From: Microbacterium sp.
Lineage (GTDB): Bacteria; Actinomycetota; Actinomycetes; Actinomycetales; Microbacteriaceae
Reading direction: 5' to 3'
NCBI RefSeq assembly: GCF_026393345.1
Contig: NZ_JAPLAI010000069.1
Coordinates: 53,554-93,733, forward strand
DNA length: 40,180 nt
The first letter of the stretch is position 1; each line of letters begins with the position of its first letter. The translations under genes were made by a program, and so were the position numbers. This document shows, piece by piece, positions 23,401-29,513 of this stretch. The notes beneath the pieces are model-generated. The model ran no database searches. It saw only the letters and a program-made list of their open reading frames with translations, and was not told where the DNA came from.

Positions 23401-23907
23401 GCGATCTGGCTCGCGGGATCCGCGGCCGAGGACCGCGCACAGTATCTGCCCGACTCGCTGGCCTTCGTGCAGCCGCCGTTGTTCGGCGATCCGTCGAGCT
23501 ATGACGTGCTGGCCGCCGATCTCTGGGCGACCGGCATCACCCCCGACGATCATCCGATGACGCACTACCGGTCGGCGCTGGATGCCCGAGGGGTGCTCAC
23601 CTCCACCGAGCTGCGGTCGTCCGAATCGGGGCGGCGGATCGAGGTCGCGGGACTCGTGACGCACCGGCAACGGCCGGCCACCGCATCCGGGATCACCTTC
23701 TTGAACCTCGAAGACGAGCACGGCCTGGTGAACGTGATCTGCTCGGTCGGTGTCTGGAACCGATATCGCCGGCTCGCGCGCGACGCTCCCGCCCTGATCG
23801 TGCGGGGGATGCTGGAACGCTCCGCCGAAGGTGTGGCCAACATCGTCGCCGACGGCTTCGAAGACCTCCGGGTCGGCGTCCAGCACCGGTCACGGGACTT
23901 CCGATGA
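20473..23907 (+). CDS. dnaE2: Error-prone DNA polymerase III alpha-type, DnaE2
   Basis: This 1144-residue C-family polymerase is slightly longer than many DnaE2 proteins. A PHP domain lies at about 57-300 (YAELHAHTSYSFLDGASSPEEL, HALAVTDHDGFYG). The polymerase palm has the catalytic acidic motif PDIDVDFDSDRR near 455 and the GRGSAAASAVCYVLGI segment. A fingers region, an HhH near AQVTGIGAEVAARIVAARERDGEY, and a C-terminal OB fold follow (EVAGLVTHRQRPATASGITFLNLEDEHG). DnaE2 performs mutagenic translesion synthesis after DNA damage and depends on ImuA' and ImuB. The N-terminal ~50 residues are variable. An ATG start overlapping the preceding stop is used. An 18-bp stem terminator follows. Confidence 0.97.
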   Translation: MGFNNPSVPWSELERALSGKRRPASAPADGGDGPAFSHKRGPYIGAPIERPVDAVPYAELHAHTSYSFLDGASSPEELVEEAERLGLHALAVTDHDGFYGIVRMAEAAETRTLKTVFGAELSLGLPAPQKGEPDPVGTHLLVLARQEEGYHRLAGALTRAQLRGAEKGRPLYDLRELADQAGGHWAVLTGCRKGAVRQALAASGPAAAAEQLDLLVDLFGPGAVQVELFDHGDPGDSRDNDVLAALAADRGLPVLATGNVHYAVPEKRLLAAAVAAVRANRSMDELDGWLPAHGGAFLRSGAEMTARFARYPGAVARTVTLADELAFPLRSARPALPKQKVPEGHTPMSYLRELVWLGAAERYPDMPEDHRKRLERELDVIEQKDFPGYFLIVHGIVTEARTRGILCQGRGSAAASAVCYVLGITAVDAIRYQLPFERFLSSMREEEPDIDVDFDSDRREEIIQWVYREYGRERAAQVANVIQYRPKNAVRDMARALGFSPGQQDAWSKQVERWGALTESAEGHDIPDQVIGYATELLKAPRHLGIHSGGMVLTDRPVGEVVPIEHARMPGRTVIQWDKDDAAWMGLVKFDLLGLGMLAALQHCFDLVHAATGERWDLATLPKEEPAVYDMLCRADAIGVFQVESRAQMGLLPRLRPRAFYDLAIEIALIRPGPIQGGAVHPFVRRKMGQEPVTYPHPKLKEVLERTLGVPVFQEQLMQMAVKIGNCTAEEADVLRRAMGSKRGLERIESVRAQLYRGMKENGLTEEESDAIYAKIQAFANFGFAESHSLSFALLVYASSWLKLHYPAAFLAGLLRAQPMGFYSPATLTADARRHGVEVRRPHLQLSGALAGLEPLEVVDADADPASDADAAARRKPTGLPQCTHAEQSDAGLFDPAAPDETVAHRRDGAFAVRLGLAQVTGIGAEVAARIVAARERDGEYRDMRDLVRRTDLTVAQLESLATAGAFECFGLTRREAIWLAGSAAEDRAQYLPDSLAFVQPPLFGDPSSYDVLAADLWATGITPDDHPMTHYRSALDARGVLTSTELRSSESGRRIEVAGLVTHRQRPATASGITFLNLEDEHGLVNVICSVGVWNRYRRLARDAPALIVRGMLERSAEGVANIVADGFEDLRVGVQHRSRDFR

Positions 23908-23933
23908 ACACCGACGCCGGGTCCGCAGAGCCG

Positions 23934-23973
23934 ACGAGGTGAGGCCCGGGAGGGGTCCCGGGCCTCACCTCGT
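23934..23973. terminator. Perfect 18-bp stem terminator after dnaE2
   Basis: 18 nt at 23934-23951 pair without mismatch with 23956-23973 around a GGGG loop. It lies between the convergent dnaE2 and HesB-like genes, so it probably ends transcription from both sides. There is no T-run. Confidence 0.9.
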
Positions 23974-23983
23974 GGTGCGGTGC

Positions 23984-24262
23984 TCAGCCGGCGAGGCCGA
24001 GGGCGAAACGCACGGAGCCGTCGTCGCCGATCTCGGCGTCGAGTACGCGATCGTCGAGGGCGACGCTCGCCGACTCATCGACGAACACGCGTGCGCCGGA
24101 TGCCTCCACGACCGTGTCGAGTGGCTCCGGATCGGGAGCGAGCGCGAGTTCGAAACCCGTCTGGGGACCGGTGTCGCGGATGCGCAGTCCGCCGCCGTCA
24201 GCGGGGATCTGTGCCGTGATGGTCTTGACCGCAGTGGCCGCGTTCTCCGTCAGTGTGAGCAT
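23984..24262 (-). CDS. HesB/IscA-like protein lacking cysteines
   Basis: This 92-residue protein has the beta-rich HesB/IscA fold pattern (MLTLTENAATAVKTI, GGGLRIRD, TGFELALAPDPEPLD, ARVFVDESASVALDDRVLDAEI). The three Cys residues that bind iron or Fe-S in true A-type carriers are all absent; the protein has no Cys at all. Such proteins are common in actinobacteria and annotated as HesB-like, but probably do not carry Fe-S clusters in the usual way. ATG 24262 has a strong GGAAGGAGAG site. The gene is followed by the dnaE2 terminator. Function unknown. Confidence 0.82.
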   Translation of the reverse strand: MLTLTENAATAVKTITAQIPADGGGLRIRDTGPQTGFELALAPDPEPLDTVVEASGARVFVDESASVALDDRVLDAEIGDDGSVRFALGLAG

Positions 24263-24358
24263 GGTGCTCTCCTTCCATCGATGGTGCGGAGTCGGCCACG
24301 ATTCCGAGAATCGCGCTCGGATGCAACCGCACGGGCCCATTGCCAGGGAGTTCCCACG

Positions 24359-24502
24359 TCAGCGGCTGGGGTGCCGGGAGTCGTATGCCGCGACGCGGGA
24401 GATCGCGGCGAGACCATCCGTCGCGATGGCACGCACCGTGGCGGCGATGGCCAGGACGACACCCAGGACGAGAAGGATGCCGAGAACGAACAGGACGACC
24501 AT
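24359..24502 (-). CDS. Small single-TM membrane protein
   Basis: This 47-residue protein has one transmembrane helix (MVVLFVLGILLVLGVVLAIAATV, about residues 1-23) and a short polar tail rich in Arg/Ser. ATG 24502 was chosen over the longer frame because AAAGGAG lies 7 nt upstream. No family is recognised. It stands alone between the HesB-like gene and the DUF6230 operon. Confidence 0.6.
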   Translation of the reverse strand: MVVLFVLGILLVLGVVLAIAATVRAIATDGLAAISRVAAYDSRHPSR

Positions 24503-24562
24503 GGGGTACTCCTTTGCGAGATCGATGGTTGATCTCAGCAGGGAGTGCGGCGCTTCATCGCG

Positions 24563-24584
24563 GGCCACCTCGCCGCAGGTGGCC
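24563..24584 (-). terminator. Hairpin downstream of the DUF6230 operon
   Basis: GGCCACCT (24563-24570) pairs perfectly with AGGTGGCC (24577-24584) around a 6-nt loop. It is about 75 nt past the last gene of the operon. There is no T-run, so it is a probable but not certain terminator. Confidence 0.5.
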
Positions 24585-24658
24585 TTACCTGATAGGTCCA
24601 CGCCGAGGATTTGGCACTCTTGGCGAGGCGAGCAGGCCAGGAGGTCGCGATTGGCCCG

Positions 24659-25405
24659 CTATTCAGCCATGCGCTGATCGGTCTGGCTGTAGGAGATGGA
24701 ATCGGCCCTCGCGCCGACGAGTCCGAACGTCACGCGCAAGAGCGTCGGCTCGATGCCGTCTTTCGGGGGCGGCGTGTCTGCTCCGAGAGTCAGAGATTCT
24801 CCGCTCGCCGTGGTGGCCGTGAGCGAGTCGAGGTAGACGCTCACGTTTCCCTGCAGGGTCATGCGGTCTGCGGTCGTCACGAGACCCGCGCCTTCGAAGT
24901 GGCCCACGGTGAGCGAGAAGCCGTCGATCGTGATGCTGTCCGCCGAGATCTTCACCGCGGTGGTGCGGGTGCCGTCCGCGAGCGGGACGGTGACGACGCT
25001 GATGCCCTTCAACCCGGTGAACGAGAGCGACTCCGAGCCCATCGGCGCGGGCGGCTGGGTGAAGATCGGCGCGGTGTCATCCGGCACGGCGTCCGCGGGA
25101 GCGGGGGCAGTGGGCTCGGGCGCCGGGACCGGGGTCTCCGTGCCGAGATCGAGCGTGCCGGGGTCGAGCGTGCCGGGGTCGAGGATGCCGGGGATCAGTG
25201 AGCCCCCGGCCCCCGGGGTTTTCGTGCCGGTGGGCGTCGGCGTCGGTGACGGCGTGCCGGCATCCGTGTCGCACGTTACGAGGAAGGGGATCGGGATGCA
25301 GAAGGCCGCCGTCGGCGCCGAGGGCGCGGCCGCTGCGCCGGAGAGCCCCGCCGCGGCGACGAGGCCGGCGACGAGTACGGCGGCGGCACGTGCGGGGTGG
25401 ATCAC
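24659..25405 (-). CDS. Secreted Pro/Thr-rich protein of the DUF6230/DUF6114 operon
   Basis: This 248-residue protein starts at GTG 25405, overlapping the DUF6114 stop by 4 nt (GTGA). It has a signal peptide (AAAVLVAGLVAAAGLSGAAAA, cleavage near residue 27), a short segment with a Cys pair (FCIPIPFLVTCD), and a Pro/Thr/Gly linker with repeats of the type DPGTLDPGTLDLGT. A C-terminal domain (about 125-248) of apparent beta structure follows (SLSFTGLKGISVVTVPLADG, ISADSITIDGFSLTVGH). Its C-terminal pattern of repeated short strands resembles the DUF6230 protein of the same operon. It is exported to the envelope or medium. Function unknown. Confidence 0.78.
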   Translation of the reverse strand: MIHPARAAAVLVAGLVAAAGLSGAAAAPSAPTAAFCIPIPFLVTCDTDAGTPSPTPTPTGTKTPGAGGSLIPGILDPGTLDPGTLDLGTETPVPAPEPTAPAPADAVPDDTAPIFTQPPAPMGSESLSFTGLKGISVVTVPLADGTRTTAVKISADSITIDGFSLTVGHFEGAGLVTTADRMTLQGNVSVYLDSLTATTASGESLTLGADTPPPKDGIEPTLLRVTFGLVGARADSISYSQTDQRMAE

Positions 25406-25878
25406 GAGGTGTGACCGTCCTCCGCCGGGTCGACGGCGACCGAGGGCTCGCCGCCCGTCGAGGTCTCGCCAGCCGCCGAGGACTCGCGACTGTCGGCGGT
25501 GGGCACCGGCGGCATCCACGACACGGCGAGGATCCCGCCCACGGTGCTCAACAGCATCCCGATCAGGAAGCCGCCGAGGTTCACGCCGATGAGTGAGTAC
25601 AGGGCGACAGCGAGCGCGATCACGCCGTAGAAGATGCGGTGCACAGGCATCGCGATGATCAGCGCGCCGAGCAGGAGCAGGACGAGCGGGATGACTGTCG
25701 CCTGCAGCCCTTCGATGCCCAGCTGGATGTGGAGCTTGCCGACATCCATCTGGCTCGACCCGAACATCTCGATCCCGCCGAGGGCGATCAGGATCCCGCC
25801 GACGAGCGGTCGCTGCCGCCGCCACTGCCGGAACCGAGACCGCCGGGTCGGCGCCTCGGCCGGGCTCTGCGTTGCCAT
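25402..25878 (-). CDS. DUF6114-like membrane protein
   Basis: This 158-residue protein has four predicted transmembrane helices: around RPLVGGILIALGGIEMF, ATVIPLVLLLLGALIIAMP, IFYGVIALAVALYSLIGV and FLIGMLLSTVGGILAVSW. The first loop, MFGSSQMDVGKLHIQLGIEG, is extracytoplasmic. The C-terminal ~35 residues are polar. The architecture matches the DUF6114 family, which in actinobacteria is encoded next to DUF6230 genes. ATG 25878 is 20 nt from the end of the DUF6230 gene, and its stop overlaps the next start. Probably it handles or anchors the two secreted partners; this is inference. Confidence 0.8.
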   Translation of the reverse strand: MATQSPAEAPTRRSRFRQWRRQRPLVGGILIALGGIEMFGSSQMDVGKLHIQLGIEGLQATVIPLVLLLLGALIIAMPVHRIFYGVIALAVALYSLIGVNLGGFLIGMLLSTVGGILAVSWMPPVPTADSRESSAAGETSTGGEPSVAVDPAEDGHTS

Positions 25879-25898
25879 CTCGCGCCGCCCGGCTCGGG

Positions 25899-26492
25899 TC
25901 AGAAGCACGTCTCGCCGTCCGTGAGCTCCAACGTCATACCGGTGAGGTTGAAGACCGAGGCCTGCGTGCTCCACGCGGTCTGCTGCAGGTTCGTGATGGT
26001 GACGGTGTCGGCATCCTGCGCGAAGTCGCCGGCGTCGCCCTTCGCGTCGGTGTTCACCGTGGAGGCGTCGACGCCGATGCGGATGTTGCCGAACGAGGAG
26101 TCGCCGCGAAGTCCCGTCATCCCGAGCTGCAGGTCGGACGCGGTCGCAGGGTTACCCCCGCCGCCGGCCTTGATGAGGACGCCCACCGTGCCGAGGGGAG
26201 TCTCCGTGACGATCGACTGGCAGAGGTCGGCGAGCGTCGCCGACTTGATGTTGGCGATCGCGACGGAGTGCTCGCCTCCCGCGGTGTCCTGCGTGACGCC
26301 GCCGTACTGCGAGAAGCCGGTGCCGTCGAGGCGCGAGGCGCTGATCTGGAACTGACTGCCGGAGACGGCGAACGAGACCGGTACGGCGCCCTGTGCGACG
26401 CCGCCCATGAGGACGCTGGCGACGACGGCGACGGGAACGGCGGCGAGGGCCACGCGGCCACCGCGGGATCGGGTGAGGTTGCGGAACTTCAT
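25899..26492 (-). CDS. DUF6230-like secreted protein
   Basis: This 197-residue protein has a signal peptide (basic MKFRNLTRSRGGR, then VALAAVPVAVVASVLMGGVAQGA, cleavage after about residue 35). The mature part is beta-rich and Thr/Gly/Asn-rich (VSFAVSGSQFQISASRLDGTGFSQYGG) and has two Cys residues, one at the C-terminus (ELTDGETCF). It matches the DUF6230 family found in actinobacteria with DUF6114. It is the first gene of a three-gene operon, whose promoter lies 46 nt upstream and carries a TetR-type palindrome. Family function is not known. Confidence 0.82.
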   Translation of the reverse strand: MKFRNLTRSRGGRVALAAVPVAVVASVLMGGVAQGAVPVSFAVSGSQFQISASRLDGTGFSQYGGVTQDTAGGEHSVAIANIKSATLADLCQSIVTETPLGTVGVLIKAGGGGNPATASDLQLGMTGLRGDSSFGNIRIGVDASTVNTDAKGDAGDFAQDADTVTITNLQQTAWSTQASVFNLTGMTLELTDGETCF

Positions 26493-26537
26493 CGGTCCTC
26501 CGAGAGTGAGAGACGGCGACGATGCCGTCGGGTTCCG

Positions 26538-26586
26538 ACCCTACGCAGCGTTGACAGAGTGTCAATAGGACGTGAGAGGAGTCTCA
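26538..26586. promoter_or_regulatory. Promoter of the DUF6230 operon with TetR-type operator
   Basis: On the minus strand TTGACA (26560-26565) and TAGGGT (26538-26543) are spaced by 16 bp. The perfect palindrome TTGACAGAGTGTCAA (26551-26565) covers the -35. A second palindrome, TGAGA-N4-TCTCA, lies at 26573-26586. The divergent TetR gene makes it the probable ligand of one or both sites. Confidence 0.75.
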
Positions 26587-26612
26587 TCCCCGTTTCCTCG
26601 GGCGCGGGTGGT

Positions 26613-26618
26613 TAGGGT
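26613..26618 (+). promoter_or_regulatory. -10 hexamer of the tetR gene (leaderless)
   Basis: TAGGGT ends 6 nt before GTG 26625. The GGAGG between them is too close to act as a normal ribosome-binding site, so a leaderless start fits better. Confidence 0.5.
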
Positions 26619-26624
26619 CGGAGG

Positions 26625-27227
26625 GTGGACAGCGATCGGCGGCGACGCCTGACACCGGAGGAACGGCGGGCGCAGCTGCTCGCGCTCGGGGTCGCTTTCC
26701 TCGCGGAGCGGCCGCTCGACGATCTGACCATCGAGGAGCTCTCCGCGCGAGCGGGAGTGTCGCGGGGCCTCGTCTTCCACTATTTCGGCTCCAAGCAGGG
26801 GCTTCACCGCGCGGTGGTCACCACCGCCGGCGCCAGCATGTTGGCGGCATCCGCCCCGAAGCCCGCGCTCGATCCCGTCGAGCGACTGCGCGACACGCTC
26901 GCCCGCATCGTCCAGTTCGTCCGCGAGCACCGCGGCACCTTCTTCTCCCTCGTTCGCGGCGTCGCAAGCGGCGACGGCGTGGTCCGGACCATCGTCGACG
27001 ACACGCGTGACGTCCACGCGGAACGCATCATCACCGTCTTCCTGGAGCTCGGCGTCGAGGACTCGGAGCTCCTCCGCGTCGCCCTGCGGTCGTGGGTCTC
27101 GTTCGCCGAAGAGGTGCTCATCGAGCTGGCTCTGGGCACCGAGATGGATGCTGCGGACATCGTCGGCTTCCTGGAGCGCAGCGCGCGGGGTGTCGTCGGC
27201 GCCACGGGCGCGGACCGCTTGCCGTAG
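26625..27227 (+). CDS. TetR-family regulator
   Basis: This 200-residue protein has the N-terminal TetR DNA-binding domain (about 12-58: RRAQLLALGVAFLAERPLDDLTIEELSARAGVSRGLVFHYFGSKQGL, helix-turn-helix at IEELSARAGVSRGLVFHYF). An all-helical ligand and dimerisation domain follows. It starts at GTG 26625 with the -10 6 nt upstream. It is divergent from the DUF6230 operon and is probably its repressor through TTGACAN3TGTCAA. The ligand is not predictable; related proteins often sense fatty acids or drugs. Confidence 0.92.
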   Translation: MDSDRRRRLTPEERRAQLLALGVAFLAERPLDDLTIEELSARAGVSRGLVFHYFGSKQGLHRAVVTTAGASMLAASAPKPALDPVERLRDTLARIVQFVREHRGTFFSLVRGVASGDGVVRTIVDDTRDVHAERIITVFLELGVEDSELLRVALRSWVSFAEEVLIELALGTEMDAADIVGFLERSARGVVGATGADRLP

Positions 27228-27271
27228 GCCGACCGCCTGTTCGGCATCCATCGACGGCGCAACCCCCTCCT

Positions 27272-27297
27272 CGCCGACATATCGGCGACCTAGCCTG
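27272..27297 (+). promoter_or_regulatory. poxB promoter with inverted repeat
   Basis: TAGCCT (27292-27297) is a -10 lying 5 nt before the poxB ATG, so the mRNA is probably leaderless. TCGCCGA-N4-TCGGCGA (27272-27289) is a perfect 7-bp-arm inverted repeat ending 2 bp before the -10, placed like a repressor site. The regulator is not identified. Confidence 0.6.
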
Positions 27298-27302
27298 CCG
27301 GC

Positions 27303-29036
27303 ATGGCACAGAACATCGCGGAACTGTTCGTTCAGACGATCTCGCGCGCCGGGATCACCCGCATGTGGGGGCTCCCCGGCGACTCGCTGAATGCCGTGAC
27401 CGATGCGGTCCGGCGGGACGGCACCATCCAGTGGCTGCACATGCGGCACGAGGAATCCGCGGCGTTCGCGGCCGGTGCGGATGCCGAGATCACGGGGGAG
27501 CTGGCGGTCGTCGCCGGCAGTTGCGGCCCTGGGAACCTGCACTTCATCAACGGGCTCTATGACGCGCAGCGCTCCCGCGTGCCGGTGCTGGCGATCGCCT
27601 CGCACATCCCTTCCTCCGAGATCGGGAGCGGGTACTTCCAGGAGACGCATCCGACGGAGATCTTCCGCGAGTGCAGCGTCTACTGCGAGATGGTCGGCGA
27701 GGCATCCCAGGCGCCGTGGGTGCTCGAGACCGCGATGCGCACCGCGGTCGAGAAGCGCGGCGTCGCCGTGGTGATCGTGCCGGGGGAGATCTTCTTCCAG
27801 GATGCGCCGACCCGGCGCTCGTCCGCGCCCATCCACGCGACCGCACCCCGGATCCTGCCTTCGGAGGCGGAGCTGCAGGCCGCCGCCGAGGTCCTGGACC
27901 AGGGCAAGCGGGTCACGATCCTCGCGGGTGCCGGGGTCGCCGGGGCGCACGCCGAGGTGCTCGCGCTCGCCGAACGGCTGCAGGCACCGATCGTGCATGC
28001 CTTTCGCGGCAAGGAGCACATCGAGTACGACAACCCGTACGACGTGGGCATGACGGGCCTCCTCGGTTTCGCGTCCGGTTACCGTGCCATGGAGAAGTGC
28101 GACGTGCTTCTCATGCTCGGGACCGACTTCCCGTACCGGCAGTTCTACCCGGAGAAGGCGAAGATCGTGCAGGTCGACGTCCGGGGCGAGCAGCTCGGTC
28201 GCCGCACGCCCATCGACGTGGGTCTCGTCGGCAACGTCGGTGATACGGCATCCGCGCTCGTCCCGTTCCTGAAGACGAACCGCGACGACAAGCACCTGAA
28301 GGATGCGGTCAAGCACTACGAGAAGACCCGGCGGGATCTCGACGGGCTCGCCAACGACGACGGCCGCGCGCCCGTGCACCCCCAGTACGTCGCCCGGCTG
28401 ATCGACGAGCTGGCGGACCAGGATGCGGTCTTCACCGCCGACGTCGGAACGCCGGTGATCTGGGCCGCGCGGTATCTGAACATGACCCGCGACCGGCGAC
28501 TGCTTGGCTCGTTCACCCACGGATCCATGGCGAACGCCCTTCCGCAGGCGCTCGGTGCCCAGGCCGTGGACCGGAAGCGCCAGGTCGTCGCCCTCGCCGG
28601 TGACGGCGGGCTGACGATGCTGATGGGCGAGCTCGCGTCCATCCGGCAGAACAACCTGCCGGTGAAGATCGTCGTCTTCAACAACTCCTCGCTTGGGTTC
28701 ATCGAGGTCGAGATGAAGTCGGCCGGCATCGTGAACTTCGGCACCGACCTCGTGAATCCGAACTTCGCCGACGTGGCGACCGCCATGGGACTCACCGGCA
28801 TCCGGGTGGAGAACAGCGCCGACCTCGAGCCCGCGCTGCAGCGGGCGTTCGCCGAGCCCGGTCCGGTGCTGGTCGACGTGGTCGTGGCGCGGGAGGAACT
28901 GTCGATCCCGCCGACGATCACGGCCGCGCAGGCGAAGGGGTTCACGTTGTGGGCGCTTCGCACAGTGCTGTCGGGCCGGGGGGATGAGCTGCTCGACCTC
29001 GCGGACACGAACGTGTGGCGGCGCATCTTCAACTGA
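27303..29036 (+). CDS. poxB: Pyruvate dehydrogenase (quinone) / pyruvate oxidase PoxB
   Basis: This 577-residue thiamine-diphosphate enzyme (E. coli PoxB 572) converts pyruvate to acetate and CO2, passing electrons through FAD to membrane quinones. The N-terminal domain has the TPP-activating Glu in RHEESAAFAAGADA. The central domain carries FAD-binding sequence (ILAGAGVAGAHAEV, GTDFPYRQFYP). The C-terminal domain has the TPP/Mg motif GDGGLTMLMG...NN (near 436-463). The last 30 residues (AKGFTLWALRTVLSGRGDELLDLADTN) match the amphipathic membrane-binding helix of E. coli PoxB. The start ATG is 5 nt from the -10. It stands alone; overflow or stationary-phase metabolism is the usual role. Confidence 0.94.
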   Translation: MAQNIAELFVQTISRAGITRMWGLPGDSLNAVTDAVRRDGTIQWLHMRHEESAAFAAGADAEITGELAVVAGSCGPGNLHFINGLYDAQRSRVPVLAIASHIPSSEIGSGYFQETHPTEIFRECSVYCEMVGEASQAPWVLETAMRTAVEKRGVAVVIVPGEIFFQDAPTRRSSAPIHATAPRILPSEAELQAAAEVLDQGKRVTILAGAGVAGAHAEVLALAERLQAPIVHAFRGKEHIEYDNPYDVGMTGLLGFASGYRAMEKCDVLLMLGTDFPYRQFYPEKAKIVQVDVRGEQLGRRTPIDVGLVGNVGDTASALVPFLKTNRDDKHLKDAVKHYEKTRRDLDGLANDDGRAPVHPQYVARLIDELADQDAVFTADVGTPVIWAARYLNMTRDRRLLGSFTHGSMANALPQALGAQAVDRKRQVVALAGDGGLTMLMGELASIRQNNLPVKIVVFNNSSLGFIEVEMKSAGIVNFGTDLVNPNFADVATAMGLTGIRVENSADLEPALQRAFAEPGPVLVDVVVAREELSIPPTITAAQAKGFTLWALRTVLSGRGDELLDLADTNVWRRIFN

Positions 29037-29094
29037 GGTCCAGGCAGGCGCCCCAGTAGCTCCGCGCCATGCTCGCAGGGCTACCGTAGAGTCG

Positions 29095-29457
29095 ATGGAC
29101 ATCGCAGTAAGCCTTCTCCTGTTCGTGGTCATGGCCGGCGCGGGCATGCTTCTGCTGTGGATGGCGCGCGCCACAGCATCCGGCCGGCTCAAGCGGAATC
29201 AGTTCGCGGGCATCCGCATCCCCAGCACGCTGGCGAGTGACGAAGCATGGCTGGCGGCGCACGTCCGCGCCAAACGTCCCACCGAGTTCGCCGGATGGGC
29301 AGCGATCGCGACGGGGCTGTTCGCGCTACTGCCCGTTCCCGACCCGGTGCTCGCCGCAGGAGTGATCGCCGGCTGCGTCGTCATGCTCGCGTTCACGCTG
29401 TACGGCGCCTGGGTAGGCAGCCGCGCCGCGACCGAGGTGAACGGCTCGCCCATCTAA
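29095..29457 (+). CDS. SdpI-family membrane protein
   Basis: This 120-residue protein has three predicted helices (about 3-25, 64-82 and 84-106). The family signature is RNQFAGIRIPSTLASDEAWLAAHVRA (about 36-61), corresponding to the SdpI C-terminal domain NxxFGxRxPxTxxSxxAWxxxH. SdpI of Bacillus protects against the SdpC toxin, but most actinobacterial members are of unknown function. ATG 29095 is preceded by overlapping -10-like TACCGT/TAGAGT words within 8 nt, consistent with a leaderless start. No toxin gene is adjacent. Confidence 0.78.
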   Translation: MDIAVSLLLFVVMAGAGMLLLWMARATASGRLKRNQFAGIRIPSTLASDEAWLAAHVRAKRPTEFAGWAAIATGLFALLPVPDPVLAAGVIAGCVVMLAFTLYGAWVGSRAATEVNGSPI

Positions 29458-29513
29458 GCCCGGCCGGATGCGGCGCGCTCCGCGGCCCTTCGCGCGGGCG
29501 TAGCGTGGACGCG

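Noticed and set aside
20266..23886. A 1206-codon open frame antisense to dnaE2
   Set aside because: Low-complexity His/Arg/Gly/Glu composition and exact overlap with a well-supported polymerase gene. Long antisense frames are expected from codon bias in high-GC DNA.
26562..29192. An 876-codon antisense frame across tetR and poxB
   Set aside because: It spans two unrelated real genes and the promoter between them, and has no domain signature.
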